Of a stretch of DNA of 64,000 nt, positions 26,141-35,757 are shown piece after piece (the first letter of the stretch is position 1; each line of letters starts with the position of its first letter). The stretch is from the NCBI GenBank assembly GCA_023384415.1, contig JAHDWJ010000008.1, positions 62,001 to 126,000 on the forward strand, read 5' to 3'. A program made the translations under genes and the position numbers. The notes beneath the pieces were generated by a model that saw nothing but the letters and a program-made list of their open reading frames with translations, was not told the DNA's origin and made no database searches. Origin of the DNA: Anaerolineae bacterium (lineage in GTDB: Bacteria; Chloroflexota; Anaerolineae; Promineifilales; Promineifilaceae).

Positions 26141-26874
26141 TGCAAAATGTCTGGATTATTGCTCGCCGTGAGTTAGGGGCTATCTTTGTCCAACCAATTG
26201 CTTATGTGTTCATTGCCTCTATGACTTTGATTACAGGGGCTATTTTTGCTGTCCAGATTGCTTTTTCGTCTCAAGGATTGCAGGGTGCCCCCCCCACAGT
26301 TTCTGATCCATTAGCCACATTTGCCTTTTTATGTGTGTTCGCTATTCCGGCTATTACTATGCGCCTGGTTTCGGAAGAGCGGCAAACGGGGACGATGGAA
26401 TTGTTGATGACTTTGCCGGTAACCGATGGGCAGGTAATTTTGGGGAAGTTCCTGGCGGCTTTGTTGATGTATGCCGGGGCGGTCGCGTTGACGTTGATTT
26501 ATCCGTTTGTGCTGCTCCGTTTTGGCAACCCAGATGTTGGGCCTATTTTGACCAGTTATTTGTTGATGTTGTTATGGGGAAGTGCCCTGATCAGCATTGG
26601 CATTTTTGCCTCGACGATTGCCCCGGATCAAATTATCGCCTTTATGCTGGCCTTTGGGTTCATCTTGATTTTTTATCTCTTCGCCTTCTTGGCCAATATT
26701 CCGGCTTTACCTGAGTCTGTGGCTAACCTGATGCGTGAGTTGTCTCTGACATCCCACCAGGATAACTTTTTCCGGGGGCTGCTGTTGGCGAAGGATGTTT
26801 TGTACTATGTGCTGGTGACGGGCCTGTTTTTGTTCGCGGCCGCACGTTTCTTTGAAAGTCGTCGTTGGCGTTAA
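26140..26874 (+). CDS. ABC-2 type permease (GldF-like)
   Basis: A 244-residue permease with six helices. It contains the family motif 'MRLVSEERQTGTMELLMTLP' (~68-90) after the second helix, and ends 'FFESRRWR', typical of GldF-type subunits. It pairs with the ATPase at 25148-26140 and the GldG-like protein that follows. In gliding Bacteroidetes this complex affects motility; in Chloroflexota the substrate is unknown. Confidence 0.9.
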   Translation: MQNVWIIARRELGAIFVQPIAYVFIASMTLITGAIFAVQIAFSSQGLQGAPPTVSDPLATFAFLCVFAIPAITMRLVSEERQTGTMELLMTLPVTDGQVILGKFLAALLMYAGAVALTLIYPFVLLRFGNPDVGPILTSYLLMLLWGSALISIGIFASTIAPDQIIAFMLAFGFILIFYLFAFLANIPALPESVANLMRELSLTSHQDNFFRGLLLAKDVLYYVLVTGLFLFAAARFFESRRWR

Positions 26875-26918
26875 GCCACCGTTTCCTTACCTGCCTGTTC
26901 TAACCTTGAGGGACAGCA

Positions 26919-28505
26919 ATGAATAAATCCACCCAACAAACTTTAACCTCCCTTTTGCCCTGGCTAGGTGTCGTCCTCCTGCTCTCTGGGGCCATCACCT
27001 ATTTGATGGTCAATCGTTTTACCACCCTGGTCAACGTCCTGATTGGGACAGGGGCTTTGCTGCTGCTGTTGTTTGCCATCTTCCGACCCGACGATGTTCG
27101 CCTCCTGTTTAGCGGTCGTCAATTTCGTTACGGCTTGAACACCGTTCTGGCCATCGTCTTTGTTGTTGCCATTGCCGCTATTCTTTATTACGTGGCCTAC
27201 CGCAACAATGATTGGCGCTACGATGTCACCGAAACCGGTGAATTTACCCCCCTCCCAGAAACATTATCTATCCTCAGAGGGTTGGATGAACCGATTCACA
27301 TTATCGGTTTCTACAGCAGTCAGTTATCCTTGCAGCAACAAAACGCCCGCACTACCCTGGAATCGCTGCGAGCCTATACCGATCAGATCAGCTATGAATT
27401 TCAAGACCCGTACTCAAACCCTTTGCTGGTGGGACAATATAGCCTGACTCAGGATGGCACATTGGTTTTTACTCGCGGTCAGGGCGCCGACCAAGTTTTT
27501 TCCAAAACCAGCAGTCTGGCAGAAAGGGATTTACATACCGCTCTGATTCAGGTTCTAAACCCCCAAGAGAAGAAGATATATTTCCTCACCGGCCATGGAG
27601 AGCCAGCCTTTGATAGTTTCGATGAAACGGGTTTGTCTGATGCCCAGGCGACCCTGCAAGAGTCTGGGTTCACCCTGGAAACCCTCAATCTATTTGTCAC
27701 CGGCTCCGTGCCGGAAGATGCTTCAGTTGTCGCCGTCATTGATCCACAGACCATGATACCGCCCCAAGAAGTAGAGGCCCTGCGTAGTTATGTGAATAGT
27801 GGTGGGGCCTTGTTTGTGGCCCAGGATTTCCCCAACAGCCAGGCTATGCTGGAGCAGCTCCTGGCTGGAGAAGATACACTCTCCCCTCTGCTGGCTGAAT
27901 GGGGCCTTGAAGTACGGGCAGATATAGTGGTTGATTTGACCTTAGCCCAGGCGGGGCAGGCTGATGGGGCAACTTTTATTGGCGGCGATTTTGGCAGCAG
28001 CCCTATTATTGTGCCCGAACTGTCCACCTATGGGATTGTTTTCCGCTTTGCCCGGTCTATTGGCATAACCCCAGTATCTGGTGTAAACCAGGTGGAGTTG
28101 GTCCGCACCAGTGCCAACGCCTGGGGGGAAACGGATATTATGGGATTGTTAGGGCAAAGCGGGTTAGATCGCTCGGCCGATGATAACAGTGGCCCCCTGG
28201 TAGTTGGGGCATCGGCCGAAAACTTTGTCACGGGCGGCCGCGTCGTGGTATTCGGCGACTCCGATTTTATGCGTAACCAGATTTATAGACTCAATGGCAA
28301 CAGCATTCTAGTACCTAATATTATGAACTGGCTGGCCCGTGATGAATTTACCATTGACCTGACACCACGTGATAGTGTTCAGCGAACAATCACAATTCCG
28401 CAAGAGCAGTTAATGATTTTGATGGTGCTGACCACCTGCCTGGGACCATTCCTGATGTTGTTTATCGGTGGTGTTGTCTGGTATTCTCGGAGACAGGTTC
28501 GATGA
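26919..28505 (+). CDS. GldG-like ABC-associated membrane protein
   Basis: A 528-residue protein with three N-terminal helices (~12-105), a large outer domain of the GldG/PF09822 type ('RYDVTETGEFTPLPETLSIL', 'YFLTGHGEPAFDSFDETG', 'ALRSYVNSGGALFVAQDFPN') and one C-terminal helix (~500-525). The outer domain resembles a glutamine-amidotransferase-like fold without obvious catalytic residues. It is encoded 44 bp after the permease; its end overlaps the DUF4340 start by 4 bp (ATGA). Confidence 0.88.
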   Translation: MNKSTQQTLTSLLPWLGVVLLLSGAITYLMVNRFTTLVNVLIGTGALLLLLFAIFRPDDVRLLFSGRQFRYGLNTVLAIVFVVAIAAILYYVAYRNNDWRYDVTETGEFTPLPETLSILRGLDEPIHIIGFYSSQLSLQQQNARTTLESLRAYTDQISYEFQDPYSNPLLVGQYSLTQDGTLVFTRGQGADQVFSKTSSLAERDLHTALIQVLNPQEKKIYFLTGHGEPAFDSFDETGLSDAQATLQESGFTLETLNLFVTGSVPEDASVVAVIDPQTMIPPQEVEALRSYVNSGGALFVAQDFPNSQAMLEQLLAGEDTLSPLLAEWGLEVRADIVVDLTLAQAGQADGATFIGGDFGSSPIIVPELSTYGIVFRFARSIGITPVSGVNQVELVRTSANAWGETDIMGLLGQSGLDRSADDNSGPLVVGASAENFVTGGRVVVFGDSDFMRNQIYRLNGNSILVPNIMNWLARDEFTIDLTPRDSVQRTITIPQEQLMILMVLTTCLGPFLMLFIGGVVWYSRRQVR

Positions 28506-29233
28506 ACAGCCGTACCACTGTCATTCTTGGTATTGTCTTACTGCTCCTGGTGGGGTATCTGGTACTTAGCAATCGGGCGGGCGAAGGGGAAGACGCGGCC
28601 GCGACCCTTCCTCCCATCCCCACCCCCCTTCCGCGCACCCGTGTCATCCCTGAAACCGGAGACAGCGTCACCCCCGTCCGTTTAGAAGTGAGTGGCCCAG
28701 ATGAGCAAGGCAACCTGGTGCGTCGTGTCTTTACTGCGGATGTGGAAGGCACCTGGTCCCAAATCGTGCCCACCGCCACCCAACTCATCACCGGTTCTAT
28801 CGTCTCCCAGGCCAACGGCATGTTAAACATCTCTGCCCGCCAGATCATTCCCGCGGGTGAAAACCCCCTCAGCGCGTATGGCCTGGATGACCCCACCTAC
28901 ATCATTGCCATTGAAGTAGCTCGCAACGATCAAACCATTCTATACAGTTTTAATGTCGGCGCAGAAATCGTAGGCGGCACCGGCTTTTATCTTCAACGGG
29001 AAGGGGATGGTCGCATTTATGTGGTAGATCGTACCGCCGTACAAAACACCATCAGCCTGCTCAGTTCCATTCCTGTTATACCCCCTCCTGTCGAATTTAG
29101 TGACTTCAGCAATCTTATCGAACCAATAACCAGTACCGTGACCTTCACAGAAACGGGCAATATCACCCTCACCCTGCCCCTCACTGACACCGGCACCCTC
29201 ACCAGCACCACCCCAGTCACAACCACTCCGTGA
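28502..29233 (+). CDS. DUF4340 domain protein
   Basis: A 243-residue membrane-anchored protein: one N-terminal helix ('VILGIVLLLLVGYLVLS'), a Pro/Thr linker, and a DUF4340 beta-rich domain with 'NPLSAYGLDDPTYIIAIEVA' and 'GGTGFYLQREGDGRIYVVDR'. The C-terminal 30 residues are Thr-rich. DUF4340 proteins are regular partners of Gld-type ABC systems, and this one is translationally coupled to the GldG-like gene. Confidence 0.85.
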   Translation: MNSRTTVILGIVLLLLVGYLVLSNRAGEGEDAAATLPPIPTPLPRTRVIPETGDSVTPVRLEVSGPDEQGNLVRRVFTADVEGTWSQIVPTATQLITGSIVSQANGMLNISARQIIPAGENPLSAYGLDDPTYIIAIEVARNDQTILYSFNVGAEIVGGTGFYLQREGDGRIYVVDRTAVQNTISLLSSIPVIPPPVEFSDFSNLIEPITSTVTFTETGNITLTLPLTDTGTLTSTTPVTTTP

Positions 29234-29263
29234 TAAGGGACACATAAGAGACAAAACGCCTTT

Positions 29264-29292
29264 TTGCTAAAAACGAACAGATGGACTATAAT
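29264..29292 (+). promoter_or_regulatory. Sigma-70-type promoter of rpsO
   Basis: A -35 TTGCTA (29264-29269), 17-bp spacer and perfect -10 TATAAT (29287-29292) imply a start near 29299 and a leader of about 80 nt before the rpsO ATG, long enough for the autoregulatory folds known in rpsO mRNAs. Confidence 0.7.
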
Positions 29293-29378
29293 CCCTCTCT
29301 GTCTTAAATCTTTGCTCGAAAGTGCGACGTTTTTCGGCACGGCGACTTTACAAGCACACATTCATAGGAGAATGCACC

Positions 29379-29648
29379 ATGTCCTTAACCAGGGATAGGA
29401 AGACCGAGATCATTACTGAGTATGCCCACCATGCTGGTGATACCGGCTCCCCAGAAGTCCAAATTGCCCTTTTCAGTCAACGAATTGGTCAATTACAAGA
29501 ACATCTGCGGCAGCATAAACATGATGAAAGCACTCGCCGGGGGCTGCTTAAATTGGTAGGCAAACGGCGGCGGCTTTTATCTTATCTGCGTGATACCGAA
29601 CCAGACCGCTATCGCAGTATCATTGAGCGACTGGGTATCCGCCGCTAA
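29379..29648 (+). CDS. rpsO: 30S ribosomal protein S15
   Basis: An 89-residue S15. It shows the full signature '[20 protein letters not shown]', '[20 protein letters not shown]', '[20 protein letters not shown]' and 'IERLGIRR'. It binds 16S rRNA in the central domain. AGGAGA precedes the ATG at 29379; the longer ORF is not supported. As in many bacteria, rpsO is followed by pnp. Confidence 0.97.
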   Translation: MSLTRDRKTEIITEYAHHAGDTGSPEVQIALFSQRIGQLQEHLRQHKHDESTRRGLLKLVGKRRRLLSYLRDTEPDRYRSIIERLGIRR

Positions 29649-29662
29649 TAGAAAAATCTCTA

Positions 29663-29698
29663 AAATGCGTAGGTGGTCGCTCCATCTACGCATTTTTT
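29663..29698 (+). terminator. Terminator after rpsO
   Basis: A 14-bp stem AAATGCGTAGGTGG with CCATCTACGCATTT (one G-T pair), a TCGCT loop and a T-run. It separates rpsO from pnp, so pnp needs its own promoter or read-through. Confidence 0.85.
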
Positions 29699-29974
29699 AT
29701 GTAGGTAAATGAGCTTAACAACAGAATAAGGTGTTTAGGTATTAGGTATTGGGTTTTGTTTCATACCGGGTCGCCGGTGTATGAGCCAAACCCCAGTCCC
29801 TAATCCCCTTATTCAGTACCCCAACTCTTTACCTCAACGGAATGGCGTATTACATGGCCGACATAGACGGCTGTTATTTTCGGTTATGTGACCTCTTACC
29901 AATAACCCAGATTATTGGCGGTTCAGGCTGGCCTGCGGCCGCGTCCCATGCCGAAACTTATTGACCACGAAAAA

Positions 29975-30032
29975 GTGATGACAAAAAACGTCTCCGCTCA
30001 ATCACAGAGCGTTGACCGTTCTCCGTCATCAC
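29975..30032 (+). promoter_or_regulatory. Structured 5' leader of pnp
   Basis: GTGATGAC (29975-29982) pairs perfectly with GTCATCAC (30025-30032); inside, CGCT pairs with AGCG around a short loop. The stem lies ~50 bases before the pnp ATG. In enterobacteria pnp is autoregulated through a leader stem cut by RNase III; a comparable role is inferred. The rest of 29,699-29,974 shows only word repeats and one GCGGCCGC. Confidence 0.45.
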
Positions 30033-30083
30033 CAAAGTACCCTAAAAATTATTGTAGACAACTATCTGCAAACGAGGAAATCC

Positions 30084-32321
30084 ATGTTAAATGAACAAAC
30101 TTTTACCACCGAAGTAACTGGCGAAACAGTTACTTTCCGCACCGGCAAACTAGCCATGCAGGCCGGCGGGGCCATCACCCTACAAATGGGCGATAGTGTT
30201 CTCCTGGCCACCGCCACAATGTCCAAATTCGTTCGTGAGGGGTTAGACTTCTTCCCCCTAAGCGCGGAATACGAAGAGAAAATGTACGCCGCCGGCCGCA
30301 TCCCTGGCAGCTTCTTCCGTCGTGAAGGTCGCCCCACCACCGAAGCTACCCTGATTTGTCGCCTGATAGACCGCCCACTGCGGCCGCTCTTCCCCGATGG
30401 AATGCGCAACGAAGTCCAGGTCATCGTTACCACCCTATCCTCTGATAGTGTGCATCATCTCGACATTATGGCCGTCAATGCCGCCAGTGCTGCCCTGACT
30501 ATCTCCGATATTCCCTGGAATGGACCAATTGGGGCCGTGCGGGTTGGTTACATCAACAACCAATTCGTCATCAACCCCGAAATCTCCGAAATGGAGCACA
30601 GCCAACTTGATCTACGTATGGCCGGCAGCCGAGATGCCATTATCATGGTAGAAGCTGGGGCCAACGAAGTGCCCGAAGCAGTCCTGATTGAAGCCCTGGC
30701 TTTGGGTCATCAGGCCATCCAACCCCTGATTGACATCCAATTAGAAATGCAAGCCGCCGTAGGTAAACCAAAACGAGAAATCGCCTATGCCCAAATGGAT
30801 GAAGCCATGGTGACCGCCATGCAAGAGCGGTTGGGCAGCCGCCTGAAAGACGTGGTAGCCGATCAAACAGACCGCCATGATCGCAACGCCGCCGTAGATG
30901 AGCTGCGTGAGGAAATCATCAACGAAATGAGTTCTGACGACGAATCGGCCCTGCCCAAAGATCTGCGTGAAGCGTTTAGCGCGGAACTCAAAAAAGCAGT
31001 CCGCAATCGCATCTTATATGAAGGGGTACGCCCAGATGGTCGTAACTACACGACCATCCGCCCCTTAGCCAGTGAAGTCGGGTTAAGCCCCCGCGCCCAT
31101 GGCTCTGGCCTCTTCCAAAGAGGCGAAACCCAGGTCCTATCTATCGTAGCCCTGGGAACACCCCGCGAAGCCCAAAAATTAGATGGCTTACACCCAGATG
31201 AGACACGCCGCTACATTCATCATTACAACTTTCCCCCCTTCTCCACCGGGGAAACCTGGTCCCTGCGCGGTCCCAAACGGCGAGAAATCGGGCACGGGGC
31301 GTTGGCTGAAACCGCTTTACGCTATGTCATCCCTACCGAAGAGGAGTTCCCTTACACCATTCGCGTCGTCTCTGAAGTGTTATCATCTAACGGCAGTACC
31401 AGCCAGGCTTCTGTTTGTGCCTCAACCCTGGCCCTCATGGATACTGGCGTACCTATCCGCCGCCCCGTAGCCGGGATTGCTATGGGGCTGGTCTCTGATG
31501 GACAAAAATATGCCGTCTTGACCGACATCCAGGGAGTTGAAGATCATCTGGGCGATATGGACTTTAAGGTAGCCGGAACCTCAGAAGGGATCACCGCCCT
31601 GCAAATGGATATTAAAATATCCGGGTTGACGCAGGAAATTATGGCCGAGGCCCTGGCTCAGGCTCGTGAAGCCCGCCTGAAAATTCTGGAATCCATGCTC
31701 AATGTTATCGCCGAACCACGAGCGGAAATGAGTCCTTATGCCCCACGCATGGAATCTATCCGCATTGATCCGGAGAAAATTGGCGCAGTCATCGGTAAGG
31801 GGGGCAGCACCATTCGCGGCCTGGAAGAGGCGTATCAGGTCTCTATTGACATCCAGGATGACGGTACGATTTTTGTGGCCGGGGTGGATGGCATGAAAAC
31901 GGATGCGGCTCTGGAGCAGATTCGCACTTTGACCACCGGGCCGGAATTAGGCAAAGTATATACCGGCAAAGTGGTGCGGGTGACTGACTTCGGCGCATTT
32001 GTAGAAATTTTGCCCGGCATTGATGGTATGGCTCATATTTCCCAATTGGCAATGACCCGGATTAACCGGGTGGAAGATTCGGTGCAGTTGGGGGATGAGG
32101 TGATGGTGATGGTAACAGATGTAGATCAATCTTCGGGCAAGGTGCGCCTCTCCCGCCGGGCGGTGCTGGAAGGATGGTCTCTGGAAGAAGCACGCGCCAA
32201 TGATATGGCTAATAAACCCCGGCCAGGTGGTGGCGACCGCGGCGGCCGCGATGGTGGCCGTTCTGGTGGGGGGGATCGCGGCCGCAATGGGGGCAATCGC
32301 TATGGTGGCCCTCGCCGCTAA
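30084..32321 (+). CDS. pnp: Polyribonucleotide nucleotidyltransferase (PNPase)
   Basis: A 745-residue 3'-5' exoribonuclease that phosphorolyses RNA and acts in the degradosome. RNase PH domain 1 (~10-145) has 'FFRREGRPTTEATLICRLID', domain 2 (~310-530) has 'VRPDGRNYTTIRPLASEVGL' and 'SSNGSTSQASVCASTLALMD' (catalytic region), a KH domain follows at ~558 ('KIGAVIGKGGSTIRGLEE'), then an S1 domain at ~622 ('GKVVRVTDFGAFVEILPGID'). The last ~35 residues are Gly/Arg/Asp-rich (RGG-like), two repeats being encoded by GCGGCCGC. The start at 30084 follows GAGGAAA. Confidence 0.97.
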   Translation: MLNEQTFTTEVTGETVTFRTGKLAMQAGGAITLQMGDSVLLATATMSKFVREGLDFFPLSAEYEEKMYAAGRIPGSFFRREGRPTTEATLICRLIDRPLRPLFPDGMRNEVQVIVTTLSSDSVHHLDIMAVNAASAALTISDIPWNGPIGAVRVGYINNQFVINPEISEMEHSQLDLRMAGSRDAIIMVEAGANEVPEAVLIEALALGHQAIQPLIDIQLEMQAAVGKPKREIAYAQMDEAMVTAMQERLGSRLKDVVADQTDRHDRNAAVDELREEIINEMSSDDESALPKDLREAFSAELKKAVRNRILYEGVRPDGRNYTTIRPLASEVGLSPRAHGSGLFQRGETQVLSIVALGTPREAQKLDGLHPDETRRYIHHYNFPPFSTGETWSLRGPKRREIGHGALAETALRYVIPTEEEFPYTIRVVSEVLSSNGSTSQASVCASTLALMDTGVPIRRPVAGIAMGLVSDGQKYAVLTDIQGVEDHLGDMDFKVAGTSEGITALQMDIKISGLTQEIMAEALAQAREARLKILESMLNVIAEPRAEMSPYAPRMESIRIDPEKIGAVIGKGGSTIRGLEEAYQVSIDIQDDGTIFVAGVDGMKTDAALEQIRTLTTGPELGKVYTGKVVRVTDFGAFVEILPGIDGMAHISQLAMTRINRVEDSVQLGDEVMVMVTDVDQSSGKVRLSRRAVLEGWSLEEARANDMANKPRPGGGDRGGRDGGRSGGGDRGRNGGNRYGGPRR

Positions 32322-32333
32322 GAGTGGTGTATA

Positions 32334-32373
32334 TTGGTGTACCAGTGTATTGGTGTACCAGTGTATTGGTGTT
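32334..32373. repeat. Tandem 8-bp words TTGGTGTA / CCAGTGTA
   Basis: Five contiguous 8-bp units alternate TTGGTGTA and CCAGTGTA, the last one TTGGTGTT. In reverse complement they resemble the TACACTAA units at 23331 and 41838. They lie between pnp and a small ORF. Confidence 0.7.
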
Positions 32374-32392
32374 TTCGTTCCCCAAGGATATT

Positions 32393-32566
32393 ATGGACAT
32401 TGAACCTGATGGCGATATGCTCGCCGAAACCGAAAATTATTTTATCTGGCGCAGTGAAGGAGACGACGGCAGCTTTGTTTACCACGTCGAGTTAGGTGGC
32501 GTTTCGCTTCACCTGACCGCCGAAGAATGGGATGAGCTGGTTACGTTGTTAAAAAGTGTAGCTTGA
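32393..32566 (+). CDS. Small hypothetical protein
   Basis: A 57-residue acidic protein from the ATG at 32393 (AAGGATATT upstream): 'MDIEPDGDMLAETENYFIWR' then 'YHVELGGVSLHLTAEEWDEL'. The alternating strands followed by a C-terminal helix suggest a small folded domain. I do not recognise a family. The ORF extension upstream is repeat sequence and not part of the gene. Confidence 0.6.
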   Translation: MDIEPDGDMLAETENYFIWRSEGDDGSFVYHVELGGVSLHLTAEEWDELVTLLKSVA

Positions 32567-32662
32567 AAGATGAATGACGGATGACCGGGGCTGAAAAGCT
32601 GCCTGATGTGGTGACTTTCGCTGTCTTCGGTCTTCCGTCCTCACTCTTGTCTTTTTGTCCTT

Positions 32663-33385
32663 ATGCCTGACCCCACCGAAAACGGCCTACCCCAATACGC
32701 ACCGATGATCCGGGATATGCTGCCAGATGATCGGCCCCGGGAACGAATGATGATGGTCGGCGCGGCCGCACTCTCTTCGGCTGAACTCCTGGCTATTGTC
32801 CTACGAACCGGCACAGGAGGTGAAAATGTGGTCCGGCTGGCCGAGCGGGTGTTGGCTCGTTTTGGTGGCCTGCCAGGGCTGGTACGGGCCTCACCCAAAG
32901 AGATCATGCAGGTCAAAGGAATTGGTGCAGCCAAAGCGTTAGAGATTAAATCGGCCCTGGAATTGGGCCGCCGGGCGATGATCGCTACCCCCGAAGAGCG
33001 GCCGCGCGTCAGTTCCCCCTCAGATGCAGCCAATTTGCTCATGTCAGAGATGAGTTATTTAGAACAAGAGCATTTGCGCGTGATTATGCTAGACACGCGC
33101 AACCGGGTGCTGGGAACACCCACTATTTATGTAGGCAGCCTCAATACTTCGGTGGTGCGGCTGGCGGAGGTGTTCAAACCGGCGATCAAAGAGAACGCGG
33201 CCGCGATCATCGTTGTTCATAACCACCCATCCGGCGACCCCTCCCCCTCCCCGGAAGATATTCGTGTCACCCGCGAACTGGTACGGGCCGGCAAACTCCT
33301 CGATATTGGCCTGCTCGACCACCTCATTATCGGCCACCACCGATACGTCTCACTTAAAGAGCGCGGCCTGGGGTTTGAGAGCTAA
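32663..33385 (+). CDS. radC: RadC family protein (JAB/MPN domain)
   Basis: A 240-residue protein: N-terminal helix-hairpin-helix ('[20 protein letters not shown]', ~85-105) and a JAB/MPN metallo-domain with the metal-binding '[20 protein letters not shown]' (H-x-H...D, ~188-205) and Glu in '[15 protein letters not shown]'. RadC was once called a repair protein; its actual role is unsettled. It is complete. The start MPDPTENG has no strong ribosome-binding site. Confidence 0.93.
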   Translation: MPDPTENGLPQYAPMIRDMLPDDRPRERMMMVGAAALSSAELLAIVLRTGTGGENVVRLAERVLARFGGLPGLVRASPKEIMQVKGIGAAKALEIKSALELGRRAMIATPEERPRVSSPSDAANLLMSEMSYLEQEHLRVIMLDTRNRVLGTPTIYVGSLNTSVVRLAEVFKPAIKENAAAIIVVHNHPSGDPSPSPEDIRVTRELVRAGKLLDIGLLDHLIIGHHRYVSLKERGLGFES

Positions 33386-33512
33386 CTCCCCCTCAATCAA
33401 ACAATCTTGGGCCTTGACGACTCTCCTCTGACCGGCTCTGAATTACCCAAAAGCCATTTTTTGCAAAAGCCAGCCCGAAAATACCGCCAATCCCTATTTT
33501 GGAGAAAAGATT

Positions 33513-35645
33513 ATGGCGTTTCGATATGACAAAGACGAACAAAACATTGTCACCCTCACTTTGGACATGCCCGGCCGTTCGGCCAATGTGCTGAACGAGG
33601 AGTTTGGCCGGGGGTTGGCGGAAGCGTTGGCCCATCTCCAGGCGGAAACAGACCTGGCCGGGGTCATCCTCACCTCGGGCAAAAAGAGCTTTCTGGCGGG
33701 GGGGGACCTGGATTATCTGTACGCGGCCGCAGACCCCGCCGAACTGTTCCACAACACCCAACAGCTTAAAGCTGGTTTCCGTGCCCTGGAGACGCTGGGC
33801 AAACCGATCGTGGCCGCCCTCAATGGGACGGCTCTGGGTGGGGGCCTGGAATTGGCCCTGGCCTGCCATTACCGCATCTGCCTGGATGACCCCAAAATCA
33901 AAATTGGCTTCCCCGAAGTGACTCTGGGGCTGCTGCCCGGCGGCGGCGGCATTGCTCGTCTGACCCGGATGATCGGCTTGCAGGCTTCCTTCCCGTATTT
34001 GAGTGAAGGGCGGCAGGTGCCCCCCCAGGCGGCCCAAAAAGATGGCCTGATCAACGAATTAGCCGCCACTATCGAGGAGATGATGGCTAAAGCACGAGCC
34101 TGGATTGCCGCTAACTCCCACCCCAAACAGCCGTGGGACCAATCTGGGTATCGTATGCCAGGGGGGGATCCGAAGCGGCCGCAAATGGTACAAATGTTAG
34201 CCATCGCCCCGGCCATCTTACGCAAAAACACCTACGGCAACTACCCGGCCCCAGAAGCGATTATGAGCGCGGCCGTTGAAGGGGCCATGGTGGATTTTGA
34301 AACCGCCTGCCGCATCGAATCCCGCTATTTTGCCCAGGTAGCCACCAGCCAGGTGGCTAAAAATATGATCAACACCTTCTGGTTCCAGCTAAACGCCATC
34401 AATGAAGGACAAAGCCGCCCCCAGGAAATTGAACCCCAGGAGACGCACAAAGTAGGGGTGTTGGGAGCAGGTATGATGGGACATGGCATCGCTTATGTGA
34501 CGGCTCAGGCCGGAATGCAGGTGGTATTGAAGGATGTCACCCTGGAGAAGGCCGAAGCGGGCAAGGCCCAGGTAGCTAAAATTTTGCAGAAACGGGTTGG
34601 TCGCGGCCGCGCCACCGCCGACGAGATGCAAGCCGTTTTAGATCGTATTCACCCCACCGCTGCAGCTGACGATTTACAGGGGTGCGATCTGATCATCGAG
34701 GCTGTCTTTGAAGACCGTGACCTCAAAGCCCGTGTCACCGCTGAAGCCGAAGCACAAATCTCCCCAGATGCCATCTTCGGCTCCAACACCTCTACCCTGC
34801 CCATTACCGGCCTGGCCCAACGGTCCAGCCGCCCAGAAAATTTCATTGGCATCCATTTCTTCTCCCCGGTAGACAAGATGCGGTTGGTAGAGATTATCGT
34901 GGGGGAACAGAGCAGCGGCCGCGCCCTGGCCAAAGCGTTTGACTACACCTTGAAAATCCGCAAAACTCCCATCGTCGTCAACGACAGCCGGGGGTTCTAC
35001 ACCTCACGGGTGTTCGGCACTTACGTCAACGAAGGGCTGGCTCTTCTGGCCGAAGGGCAGCACCCCCGGGCCATCGAATCAGCCGGGCTGCAAGCAGGGA
35101 TGCCCGTTGGTCCCCTGGCCCTCTCCGATGAGGTTAGCCTGAGCCTGATGCGCCACATCCGTGAGCAGACGCGCAAAGATTTTGCCGCTGAAGGGCGCCC
35201 TTTCCCAGAACATCCAGCCTATCAAGTTGTGGATACGTTGCTACACCAATACAACCGGGCCGGGAAGGCGCAGGGGGCTGGCTTTTATGAATACCCCTCT
35301 GGTGAGCCGAAATTCCTCTGGCCGGAGCTGCGTCGCCTGTTCCCGCTCAATAGCGGCCGCGAACTCTCCCAGGCGGAGATGATTGAGCGGATAATGTTTG
35401 TGCAAGCTCTGGAGACAGTGCGCTGCTATGAAGAGGGAGTGCTGCGCTCCGTGGCCGATGCCAACATTGGCAGCATCTTTGGCTGGGGATTTGCCCCTTT
35501 CCACGGGGGGACGCTGCAATATATCAACGCCTACGGCCTGCCCCGCTTTGTGGCTCGTGCGGGTGAACTGGCGGAACAGTATGGCGGCCGCTTCACCCCC
35601 CCTTCTCTACTTATCGCAATGGCCGAACAGGGGAAACAGTTCTGA
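33513..35645 (+). CDS. Bifunctional enoyl-CoA hydratase / 3-hydroxyacyl-CoA dehydrogenase (FadB/FadJ-type)
   Basis: A 710-residue beta-oxidation enzyme. The hydratase/isomerase half (1-~190) has 'FLAGGDLDYL' (oxyanion region, ~68) and 'LNGTALGGGLELALACHYRI' (~105), with the catalytic acidic stretch 'KIGFPEVTLGLLPGGGG'. The dehydrogenase half has the NAD motif 'VGVLGAGMMGHGIAYVTAQA' (~314) and catalytic His in 'FIGIHFFSPVDKMRLVEIIV' (~447), then two C-terminal helical domains. It would hydrate and oxidise acyl-CoA intermediates, feeding the thiolase (19609-20820). GGAGAAAAG lies before the ATG. Confidence 0.94.
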   Translation: MAFRYDKDEQNIVTLTLDMPGRSANVLNEEFGRGLAEALAHLQAETDLAGVILTSGKKSFLAGGDLDYLYAAADPAELFHNTQQLKAGFRALETLGKPIVAALNGTALGGGLELALACHYRICLDDPKIKIGFPEVTLGLLPGGGGIARLTRMIGLQASFPYLSEGRQVPPQAAQKDGLINELAATIEEMMAKARAWIAANSHPKQPWDQSGYRMPGGDPKRPQMVQMLAIAPAILRKNTYGNYPAPEAIMSAAVEGAMVDFETACRIESRYFAQVATSQVAKNMINTFWFQLNAINEGQSRPQEIEPQETHKVGVLGAGMMGHGIAYVTAQAGMQVVLKDVTLEKAEAGKAQVAKILQKRVGRGRATADEMQAVLDRIHPTAAADDLQGCDLIIEAVFEDRDLKARVTAEAEAQISPDAIFGSNTSTLPITGLAQRSSRPENFIGIHFFSPVDKMRLVEIIVGEQSSGRALAKAFDYTLKIRKTPIVVNDSRGFYTSRVFGTYVNEGLALLAEGQHPRAIESAGLQAGMPVGPLALSDEVSLSLMRHIREQTRKDFAAEGRPFPEHPAYQVVDTLLHQYNRAGKAQGAGFYEYPSGEPKFLWPELRRLFPLNSGRELSQAEMIERIMFVQALETVRCYEEGVLRSVADANIGSIFGWGFAPFHGGTLQYINAYGLPRFVARAGELAEQYGGRFTPPSLLIAMAEQGKQF

Positions 35646-35662
35646 GTTTCAGAGGAGTAGGA

Positions 35663-35737
35663 GTTCATCCACAGATTGACGCAGATTTGGGGAATTGTTA
35701 CAAAAATCTGCCCTAATCGGCGAAATCTGTGGATAAA
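35663..35737. repeat. Inverted ATCCACAGATT element between convergent genes
   Basis: ATCCACAGATTGACGCAGATTT (written in two parts: ATCCACAGATT + GACGCAGATTT) is mirrored by CGAAATCTGTGGAT some 45 bases later. The element may terminate both flanking genes. Related motif at 18702. Confidence 0.55.
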
Positions 35738-35757
35738 AACCCCTCGCCAGAGGGTCA

